Below, piece by piece: positions 23,707 through 29,587 of a stretch of DNA of 29,587 nt (positions are counted from its first letter, which is position 1; each line of letters begins with the position of its first letter). The notes below the pieces were generated by a model. It did not search any database. It was not told the origin of the DNA and saw only the letters and a list, made by a program, of their open reading frames with translations. The stretch is from positions 1 to 29,587 of the forward strand of contig JBJMHU010000009.1 in assembly GCA_045807225.1 (NCBI GenBank), written 5' to 3'. A program made the translations under genes and the position numbers. This DNA comes from Fodinibacter sp045807225 (lineage in GTDB: Bacteria > Actinomycetota > Actinomycetes > Actinomycetales > Dermatophilaceae).

Positions 23707-26052
23707 ATGAAGTTCAACGACGGGTACTGGCTGCTCCGTCCCGGAGTCACCGCGACCTACGCCAAGGAGGCCTTCGCGGTCGAGACCTCCGACTCCACCG
23801 TCTCCGTCGCCGCCCTCAGCCGGCCCGTGGAGCACCGCGGCTCACACCTCAACACCCCGACGATCACCGTCGACCTCAGCTCGCCGGCCCCCGACGTGGT
23901 CGCCGTGCGGGCATCTCGTCGGGTGCGGACCTTCCCGCCGGCACCGGACTTCCGGCTGCACGCCACCCCCGGGTACGTCGCGGTGGAGTCGGCTGGGGGC
24001 AGCGTGTCGCTCAGTGCCGGTGACCTCACCGCGGCGATGGTCGTCGACGGTCCCTGGGGGCTCGAGTTCCGTTCGCCGGAGGCGGTGCTGGCGACCGCGG
24101 GGCCGACGGCGCTGGGGTCCATGCAGGTGGTCGACGACCCGACCAGCCCCGCCACGTCGCACATGATGCAGCGGCTCACGCTGCCGGTCGGCACCACGGT
24201 CTACGGCCTCGGTGAGCGCTTCGGACCCTTCGTCAAGAACGGCCAGTCGGTCGACACGTGGAACCAGGACGGTGGAACCGCCAGCGAGCAGGCCTACAAG
24301 TCGCTCCCGTTCCTCGTGACCGACGCGGGCTTCGGCATCTTCGTCAACAGCCCGGGCCGGGTGTCCTTCGAGGTGTGCTCGGAGGTCGTCTCGGCCCTTC
24401 AGTTCTCGGTGCCTGGGGACGAGCTCGAGTACCTCGTCGTCCACGGCCCCTCCCCCCGCGAGATCGTGGAGAGGTACACGGCGCTCACCGGCCGCCCGGC
24501 GCTGCCACCACGGTGGTCCTTCGGCCTGTGGCTGTCGACGTCGTTCCTCACCGACTACGACGAGGCGACGGTCACGCACTTCGTCGACGGCATGCGCGAG
24601 CGCGACATCCCGTTGAGCGTCGTCCACTTCGACTGCTACTGGATGAAGCCGCTGCAGTGGTGCGACTTCGAGTGGGACCGCGACGCGTTTCCCGACCCCG
24701 AGGGGATGCTGCACCGGATGGGCGAGAAGGGGCTACGGCGCAGCGCGTGGATCAACCCCTACCTCGGCCAGCGGTCCCCGCTGTTCGTGGAGGCGGCCCG
24801 GGCGGGTTACCTGGTGCGCCGGGCCGACGGCTCGGTGTGGCAGACCGACCAGTGGGTGGCCGGGATGGGCCTGGTCGACTTCACCAACCCGGCCGCCCGG
24901 ACGTGGTTCGCCGGCAAGGTGCGCACCCTGCTCGACTCGGGGATCGACGCGATCAAGACCGACTTCGGCGAGCGGGTGCCGGTCGATGTCGTGTGGCACG
25001 ACGGCTCCGACCCCGCCCTGATGCACAACTACTACACGCTGCTCTACAACCAGACCGTGTTCGACGAGGTGCGCGCGGCCCGCGGGGAGGGGGAGGCCGT
25101 CCTCTTCGCCCGCTCGGCCACGGTCGGCGGCCAGCAGTTCCCGGTGCACTGGGGCGGTGACTGCGAGTCGACCTACCAGTCGATGGCCGAGTCGCTGCGC
25201 GGTGGTCTCTCCCTGGGCCTTGCGGGGTTCGGCTTCTGGAGCCACGACATCGGCGGGTTCGAGGGCACGCCCTCCGCCGCCCTGTTCAAGCGGTGGACCG
25301 CGTTCGGCCTGTTGTCCTCCCACTCCCGGCTGCACGGGTCGGAGTCCTACCGGGTGCCGTGGGTCTTCGACGAGGAGGCGGTCGACGTCACGCGGGAGTT
25401 CGCCGAGCTGAAGAACCGGTTGATGCCGTACCTGTGGGGGTGCGCGGTGGAGGCGCACCGGGCCGGCATCCCGATGATGCGGGCGATGGTCCTGGAGTTC
25501 CCCGACGACCGGACGTGCGCGCAGCTCGACCGCCAGTACATGCTCGGGCCGGACCTGCTCGTCGCCCCGGTCTTCGACGACGCGGGCGACGTGGAGCTCT
25601 ACGTGCCGCAGGGCCGCTGGGTCGGCCTGCTCGACGGGGAGGTGGTCGACGGCCCGGGCTGGGTGCGGCAGCGGCACGACGTGCACTCCCTACCGCTCCT
25701 CGTGCGTCCCGGAGCGGTGATCGCGGTGGGCAGCCGGGCCGACCGCCCCGACTACGACGACGCCGTCGCGCCCCACTTCGAGGTGTTCGGCCTCGCCGAC
25801 GGCGCCTCGACCACCACGCAGCTCTTCCATGACGATGGCCGGGAACGGTTGTCCCTCAAGGTGTCTCGTGAGGGAGGCCGTGTCGTGGCGGAGGTCGAGA
25901 GCGGGCTGGAGCACCTCGGCGACGGCTGGAGCCTGACCTGGGCCACCGGCCCCTTCGGTGCCCGCACCGGACCGACCTCCTCGGCGACGGCGAGTGTCGC
26001 CACCCTGCAGCTGGACCTCGACGAGGACGGATCTGCTGGCGGCGACGATTGA
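23707..26052 (+). CDS. yicI: GH31 alpha-xylosidase (YicI-type)
   Basis: The 781-residue enzyme matches YicI-type alpha-xylosidases in length and layout: N-terminal beta-sandwich (about 1-265), (beta/alpha)8 barrel (about 268-590), then two beta domains. The nucleophile is D419 in KTDFGERVPVDV and the acid/base is D485 in HWGGD, within three residues of the E. coli YicI positions. GLGERFGPFVKNGQ and VVHFDCYWM complete the subsite. It removes alpha-1,6-xylose from the non-reducing end of isoprimeverose and xyloglucan oligosaccharides. No signal peptide is present, so substrates must be imported. GAGGAG 5 nt before the ATG fixes the start. It is divergent from the xylose-binding-protein gene and followed by a ROK repressor gene. 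Confidence 0.95.
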   Translation: MKFNDGYWLLRPGVTATYAKEAFAVETSDSTVSVAALSRPVEHRGSHLNTPTITVDLSSPAPDVVAVRASRRVRTFPPAPDFRLHATPGYVAVESAGGSVSLSAGDLTAAMVVDGPWGLEFRSPEAVLATAGPTALGSMQVVDDPTSPATSHMMQRLTLPVGTTVYGLGERFGPFVKNGQSVDTWNQDGGTASEQAYKSLPFLVTDAGFGIFVNSPGRVSFEVCSEVVSALQFSVPGDELEYLVVHGPSPREIVERYTALTGRPALPPRWSFGLWLSTSFLTDYDEATVTHFVDGMRERDIPLSVVHFDCYWMKPLQWCDFEWDRDAFPDPEGMLHRMGEKGLRRSAWINPYLGQRSPLFVEAARAGYLVRRADGSVWQTDQWVAGMGLVDFTNPAARTWFAGKVRTLLDSGIDAIKTDFGERVPVDVVWHDGSDPALMHNYYTLLYNQTVFDEVRAARGEGEAVLFARSATVGGQQFPVHWGGDCESTYQSMAESLRGGLSLGLAGFGFWSHDIGGFEGTPSAALFKRWTAFGLLSSHSRLHGSESYRVPWVFDEEAVDVTREFAELKNRLMPYLWGCAVEAHRAGIPMMRAMVLEFPDDRTCAQLDRQYMLGPDLLVAPVFDDAGDVELYVPQGRWVGLLDGEVVDGPGWVRQRHDVHSLPLLVRPGAVIAVGSRADRPDYDDAVAPHFEVFGLADGASTTTQLFHDDGRERLSLKVSREGGRVVAEVESGLEHLGDGWSLTWATGPFGARTGPTSSATASVATLQLDLDEDGSAGGDD

Positions 26053-26071
26053 CCTGCAGCACGGTTCCCAA

Positions 26072-26094
26072 AGTTGTGTGCCGCAACATACACT
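26072..26094 (+). promoter_or_regulatory. ROK-gene promoter with GTTG-N7-CAAC operator
   Basis: AGTTG (26072-26076), 7 nt and CAACA (26084-26088) form an inverted repeat that ends directly before TACACT (26089-26094), a good -10 box. A repressor bound here would occlude the promoter. The same arms with the same 7-nt spacing occur at 28856-28872. GGAG at 26135-26138 is the ribosome site for the GTG at 26149. Confidence 0.55.
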
Positions 26095-26148
26095 CGGGCA
26101 CGCAGACGGGCGCACCCAGCTCGACCCGCCGTGTGGAGAGACGACGAC

Positions 26149-27369
26149 GTGACCACGAGCAGCGCACTTGGACGCACCCGGAGCGAAGTGCCGCCCCGCG
26201 GGACGTTGCGCCCCGAGGAGCTCAAGCGCAACAACATGGGGCGCCTGCTCACCCGGGTCCACCTCAGGGGTCCCACGTCGCGCGCCGCGCTGACCAAGGA
26301 CCTCGGCCTGAACCGGAGCACCATCGGTGACCTGACCGCTGCACTGGTCGACCTGGGCCTGGTCACCGAGTCCGGCACGATCAGCACCCGAGGCAACGGT
26401 CGGCCCAGCTACGTCGTCCAGCCGCGTGATGACGTGACCGTCGTCGCCGTCAACCTCGGCGTCGACCGCAACACGGTGGCCAGCGTCGGCCTGGGGGGCG
26501 AGGTCCTGTCTCGCCGTGAGCGACCGCACCACCGGGGCGAGCACGACATGCAGCCCGTGGTGGGATCACTGGCACAGATGATCCAGGACACCCTCCGCGA
26601 GGAACGCGGAAGACGTTGTGTGGGAATCGGAGTGGCGGTTCCGGGGGCCGTCGCGCTGCGCGACGGAGCGGTGTCCTTCGCCCCCAACCTCGGGTGGGTG
26701 AACGAGCCGTTCTCCGAAGCCCTGTCCGCGCGGCTGGGCATGCCCGTCGTGTGCGACAACGACGCCAACCTCGGAGCGAGGGCCGAGCACCTGCGCGGTG
26801 TGGCCGTGGGGCGCGACGACATCGCCTTCCTCGCCGGGAGCGTGGGCCTGGGCGGTGGCTTCATCGTCGGGGGCCAGCCGTTGACCGGGGCGCGCGGCTT
26901 CGCCGGTGAGATCGGCCACCTGTCGGTGGCCCTCGACGGGCCACCCTGCCGGTGCGGCAGCACGGGGTGCTGGGAGACGAAGATCAGCGAGAACCGCCTG
27001 CTCACGCTGGCCGGACGGCTCCCGGGCGGGGGACCGGAAGCGGTGCAGGAGGTCATCGGGTCCGCCGCCGGGGGCGAGGAGCAGGCCTGCCGGGCGCTCG
27101 ACGACATCGCCCGCTGGATCGCGGTCGGGCTGCGCGCCGTCATCAACGTCTTCAACCCGGAGATGGTGGTCTTCGGAGACTCGCTCGCCCTGGTCTGGCA
27201 ATCCCGCGCGGCGCAGATCAGCGACCAGCTGGCCCAGCTGCCGTTGGTCGCGCCCAGCGACCACCTCGAGCTGGTCGCCTCCAGGTTCGGGCTCGACGCA
27301 CCGCTCGTCGGCGCCGCCGAGCTGGCGTTCACCGGGCTGCTGGCCGACCCCGCCAGCATCGCGCCCTGA
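26149..27369 (+). CDS. ROK-family transcriptional repressor
   Basis: The 406-residue protein has an N-terminal winged helix (about 20-85; SRAALTKDLGLNRSTIGDLTAAL) and a ROK domain. The zinc motif GHLSVALDGPPCRCGSTGCWE has the three expected cysteines; the kinase phosphate loop is degenerate (VNLGVDRNTVASV), so it is a sugar-sensing regulator and not a kinase. GVAVPGAV, NDANLGARAE and GLGGGFIVGGQ are ROK core motifs. It follows the alpha-xylosidase gene in the same direction after 96 bp and has its own promoter with an operator, so self-repression is likely. Probable targets are the alpha-xylosidase and xylose-importer genes. GTG at 26149 is preferred over upstream in-frame starts because the promoter lies between them. 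Confidence 0.92.
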   Translation: MTTSSALGRTRSEVPPRGTLRPEELKRNNMGRLLTRVHLRGPTSRAALTKDLGLNRSTIGDLTAALVDLGLVTESGTISTRGNGRPSYVVQPRDDVTVVAVNLGVDRNTVASVGLGGEVLSRRERPHHRGEHDMQPVVGSLAQMIQDTLREERGRRCVGIGVAVPGAVALRDGAVSFAPNLGWVNEPFSEALSARLGMPVVCDNDANLGARAEHLRGVAVGRDDIAFLAGSVGLGGGFIVGGQPLTGARGFAGEIGHLSVALDGPPCRCGSTGCWETKISENRLLTLAGRLPGGGPEAVQEVIGSAAGGEEQACRALDDIARWIAVGLRAVINVFNPEMVVFGDSLALVWQSRAAQISDQLAQLPLVAPSDHLELVASRFGLDAPLVGAAELAFTGLLADPASIAP

Positions 27370-27371
27370 CC

Positions 27372-27464
27372 CTCGGCGTCACGGCGTACGACGACTACGG
27401 GGTGCTGCTGGCCGACGTCGATGCCGTGGCGTTGGCGGTGCCCCCCGCCGTGCAGGCCGACCTG
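27372..27464 (+). pseudogene. Remnant of a Gfo/Idh/MocA-family oxidoreductase
   Basis: In the gap between the convergent ROK genes, one frame reads about 31 residues, TAYDDYGVLLADVDAVALAV then PPAVQADL, the pattern at the end of the NAD-binding fold of Gfo/Idh/MocA oxidoreductases (YDDY..LLAD.DAV..A.PP..Q). It has no start codon, no N-terminal GxGxxG segment and no downstream domain. The rest of the gap (27465-27546) shows no recognisable gene. I infer a decayed oxidoreductase gene, perhaps once part of this sugar island. Confidence 0.45.
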
Positions 27465-27546
27465 CCGGGCAGCCCGAGAGATCGTGTCCCGGCACTACAC
27501 CGACCCTGCCCGCAGGCAGGTCGAAGGGCATCGACCGCCTGATGTC

Positions 27547-27561
27547 CGTTCTCGCAGAACG
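27547..27561. terminator. Hairpin between convergent ROK genes
   Basis: CGTTCT-CGC-AGAACG forms a 6-bp stem with a 3-nt loop, followed on the plus strand by CTTCTC and lying 4 bp past the minus-strand ROK stop. A second CCTGCC-CGCA-GGCAGG stem is at 27505-27520. Probably terminates one or both genes. Confidence 0.45.
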
Positions 27562-27565
27562 CTTC

Positions 27566-28825
27566 TCACCGTAGCCCGGCAGACCCGCCCAACAACCAGC
27601 GCGCGGGGTGGGCCAGCACGGTGGAGAGCTCGAGCATGGCCGCGCCGGTTGCCCCCGGAGCGGGATCAGCCTCGGCGGCAACGATGGCGGGGGCGACCCA
27701 GCGCGCCGAGAGGGTGCGGGCGCGCAGGTGGGGCTCGAGCTCGGGGCGCAACAGCTCGGCGATCTGGCCGAGGTGCCCGCCGAGCACCACCACCGGGATG
27801 TCGAGCACGTTGACGACACCGGCGAGCGCGACGCCCAGGGCCCAGGCCGCCCTGGCGACCGCCGCCTCGGCTCGAACGTCCCCCGCGCGCACCGCGCGGG
27901 CGAGGTCGTGCGCACCGGCGGATGCCGGGAGCCCGGCGCCGTCGAAGATCGCGTCCTTGCCGGCATACCGTTCCAGGCATCCCGTGGACCCGCAGGGGCA
28001 GGCCGGTCCCGCGGGGTCGACGCTGACGTGCCCGATCTCGCCCGCCCAGCCGTGCCGTCCCGGCATCCCGACCCCGGCGACGACCACGGACCCGCCGATG
28101 CCGATCTCTCCCGAGAGGTAGACGAAGTCGGTGAGGTCGCCCGGACGTCCCGGCGCCGACTCGGCCACCGTACGGGCGGCGAGGTCCGCCTCGTTGCCGA
28201 TGCGTGGCACCAGGCCGCCCGTGGCGGAGGGGTCCATGACCGACTGCACGTGGAGGTCGGACCAGCCGAGGTTGGGGGCCAGGAGCAGGTGCCCCGACTC
28301 GGCGGACACCACGCCGGGCAGCGCGACGCCGGCGCCGACCACCCTGGTGGCCACCGGTATCGCGCCGAGCACCGAGCGGCTCAGGGCCGAGAGCCTGGCC
28401 AGGACGTCGGTCGGGTCGGAGCCGACGAAGTCGTCCGCGACGACCTCCTGCGCGACGATCCGGCCGCGCAGGTCGACCACCCGGGCGGCGATGGCCCCGG
28501 CGTTGACCTGGAGCCCCAGCGCGGCCAGCCCTGCCCCGGCGACCAGTGGTGTCGCCGGGCGGCCCGGACCCGTGACCTCCGAGGGCTGCAGCTCGTCGAG
28601 GATGCCGGCGGCGACCAGGTCGTCGGTGAGCCGGGAGGCGGTGGACCGGGTCATCGAGGTGGTGGCCGCGACACCGGCACGGGACAGCGGGACGGGCGAC
28701 GCACACACCGTGCGGGCCACCAGGCTCAGGTTGCTCTCGCGCAGGAACGACTGCCGGGCACCGTTCGTCTGCACCGGGTCACGGCGAGCATCTCCGGGGG
28801 CGGGCGGTCCTGTGGTCGAGGTCAC
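27566..28825 (-). CDS. xylR: ROK-family xylose repressor (XylR-like)
   Basis: The 419-residue protein has an N-terminal winged helix (about 25-90; LVARTVCASPVPLSRAGVAA) and a ROK domain with GVALPGVV, NEADLAARTVAE, GIGGSVVVAG and the zinc motif GHVSVDPAGPACPCGSTGCLE. It is divergent from xylA, the classic arrangement for XylR in actinomycetes and Bacillus, so it most likely represses xylose genes and is relieved by xylose. The GTG at 28825 is chosen because a TATCGT -10 box (28837-28832) lies 6 nt upstream and no ribosome site exists, pointing to leaderless translation; an upstream in-frame start at 28873 would lie inside the operator. It is not close in sequence to the other ROK protein of the window. 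Confidence 0.88.
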   Translation of the reverse strand: MTSTTGPPAPGDARRDPVQTNGARQSFLRESNLSLVARTVCASPVPLSRAGVAATTSMTRSTASRLTDDLVAAGILDELQPSEVTGPGRPATPLVAGAGLAALGLQVNAGAIAARVVDLRGRIVAQEVVADDFVGSDPTDVLARLSALSRSVLGAIPVATRVVGAGVALPGVVSAESGHLLLAPNLGWSDLHVQSVMDPSATGGLVPRIGNEADLAARTVAESAPGRPGDLTDFVYLSGEIGIGGSVVVAGVGMPGRHGWAGEIGHVSVDPAGPACPCGSTGCLERYAGKDAIFDGAGLPASAGAHDLARAVRAGDVRAEAAVARAAWALGVALAGVVNVLDIPVVVLGGHLGQIAELLRPELEPHLRARTLSARWVAPAIVAAEADPAPGATGAAMLELSTVLAHPARWLLGGSAGLR

Positions 28826-28828
28826 CAC

Positions 28829-28872
28829 TTGACGATAGGCCACGTCCCGGTGATATGTTGCATCGAACAACA
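28829..28872. promoter_or_regulatory. xylA/xylR divergent promoters with XylR-type operator
   Basis: For xylA, TTGACG (28829-28834) and a -10 at about 28852-28859 (GATATG or TATGTT). For the ROK gene, TATCGT on the minus strand (28837-28832). TGTTG-CATCGAA-CAACA (28856-28872) is an inverted repeat overlapping the xylA -10 and lying about where the -35 of the ROK gene would be. One bound repressor could shut both directions. Confidence 0.65.
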
Positions 28873-28896
28873 AATCATCGACACCGAGGAGCTCTC

Positions 28897-29587
28897 ATGA
28901 CCCGCGAACCCACCCCCGAGGACAGGTTCTCGTTCGGGCTGTGGACGGTCGGCTGGACCGGCACCGACCCGTTCGGCGGCCCGAGCCGCCCCGCACTCGA
29001 GCCGTGGGCGTACGTCGACAAGCTCGCCGAGGTCGGGGCGTGGGGCGTCACGTTCCACGACAACGACGTCTTCCCCTTCGACGCCGACGAGGCGACCAAG
29101 GACCGCATCGTCCGCCGGTTCCGGGGGGCCACCGACAGCGCCGGCCTGGTCATCGAGATGGTCACCACCAACACCTTCAGCCACCCGGTGTTCAAGGACG
29201 GCGGGCTCACCTCGAACGACCGCGGGGTGCGCCGCTTCGGGCTGCGCAAGGTGCTGCGAGCCGTCGACCTGGCCGCCGAGCTGGGCGCGTCGACCTTCGT
29301 CATGTGGGGTGGGCGCGAGGGCAGCGAGTACGACGGCTCCAAGGACGTCTACGCCGCCTTCGAGCGCTACAAGGAGGGCCTCGACACCGTCGCCGGCTAC
29401 ATCAAGTCGCAGGGCTACGACCTGAAGATCGCGCTCGAGCCCAAGCCGAACGAGCCCCGGGGTGACATCTTCCTGCCCACTGCCGGGCATGCCCTGGCCC
29501 TGATCGCCGAGCTCGAGCACGGCGACATCGTCGGCCTCAACCCTGAGACCGGGCACGAGCAGATGGCCAACCTCAACTACACGCACG
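28897..29587 (+). CDS. xylA: Xylose isomerase, 5' part (gene runs off the window)
   Basis: The visible 230 residues match the short (class I) actinomycete xylose isomerase of about 390 residues, which converts D-xylose to D-xylulose. The numbering matches the Streptomyces enzymes: H54 and D57 in TFHDND, E181 and K183 in LEPKPNEPRGD, E217 and H220 in NPETGHEQ. The opening PTPEDRFSFGLWTVGW is diagnostic. GAGGAG (28886-28891) lies 5 nt before the ATG. Divergent from the XylR-like gene; xylulokinase is expected beyond the right edge. It is complete as far as seen, without frameshift. Confidence 0.97.
   Translation, partial: MTREPTPEDRFSFGLWTVGWTGTDPFGGPSRPALEPWAYVDKLAEVGAWGVTFHDNDVFPFDADEATKDRIVRRFRGATDSAGLVIEMVTTNTFSHPVFKDGGLTSNDRGVRRFGLRKVLRAVDLAAELGASTFVMWGGREGSEYDGSKDVYAAFERYKEGLDTVAGYIKSQGYDLKIALEPKPNEPRGDIFLPTAGHALALIAELEHGDIVGLNPETGHEQMANLNYTH

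Noticed and set aside
27370..27565. A small intact gene between the two ROK genes
   Set aside because: Frames there lack a start with ribosome site; only the short oxidoreductase-like stretch is recognisable, so it is listed as a remnant.
1..29587. Mobile elements, tRNA or rRNA genes
   Set aside because: No transposase, integrase, terminal repeats or tRNA-like cloverleaf were seen on either strand.

Overview
The window is GC-rich, densely coded DNA that looks like an actinomycete, probably a soil or plant-litter member of Micrococcales (an Intrasporangiaceae-like genome is my guess; the sequence does not prove it). Evidence for an actinomycete: GTG starts, 4-nt ATGA/GTGA overlaps, several likely leaderless starts, an actinobacterial-type xylose isomerase, and high-GC third codon positions throughout.

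Left part (1-6206) is a mixed housekeeping stretch: the first codons of a HAD-family hydrolase, an exactly 53-bp-periodic tandem repeat, a DUF72 protein, a membrane DUF998-metallophosphoesterase fusion, an acyl-CoA synthetase, and a sucrase/ferredoxin-like thioredoxin-fold protein.

Middle part (6250-18389) reads as one catabolic system for a branched plant sugar, most likely D-apiose. A GH140-type (DUF5060-DUF4038) putative apiosidase is divergent from a SorC-family regulator. The regulator is followed by a tightly overlapping operon of FGGY kinase, TIM-barrel sugar isomerase and a split transketolase (N and C halves). Facing it is an ABC importer operon (DUF2291 lipoprotein, double ATPase, permease, binding lipoprotein). 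The kinase operon and the importer operon carry nearly the same promoter-operator element with identical spacing (TTGACA, 18-nt spacer, -10, 11 nt, then a TTCACT-N2-CGAATGG operator), which ties both to one regulator. The known D-apiose route (isomerase, apulose kinase, apulose-4-phosphate transketolase) ends in dihydroxyacetone phosphate and xylulose 5-phosphate.

Right part (18478-29587) is a xylose/xyloside module: GH43 beta-xylosidase/arabinofuranosidase behind a XylF-ATPase-XylH type importer, a divergent YicI-type GH31 alpha-xylosidase, two ROK-family repressors, and xylose isomerase xylA running off the right edge. A GTTG-N7-CAAC inverted repeat lies in the promoters of both ROK genes, and the second copy also covers the xylA promoter. 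A long hairpin between the binding-protein gene and the ATPase gene is a likely mRNA-stabilising or attenuating element.

Taken together, the region looks like an island for sugars from pectin (apiose) and hemicellulose (xylose), with both branches entering the pentose-phosphate pathway at xylulose 5-phosphate. No tRNA, rRNA, insertion sequence or CRISPR array was seen.
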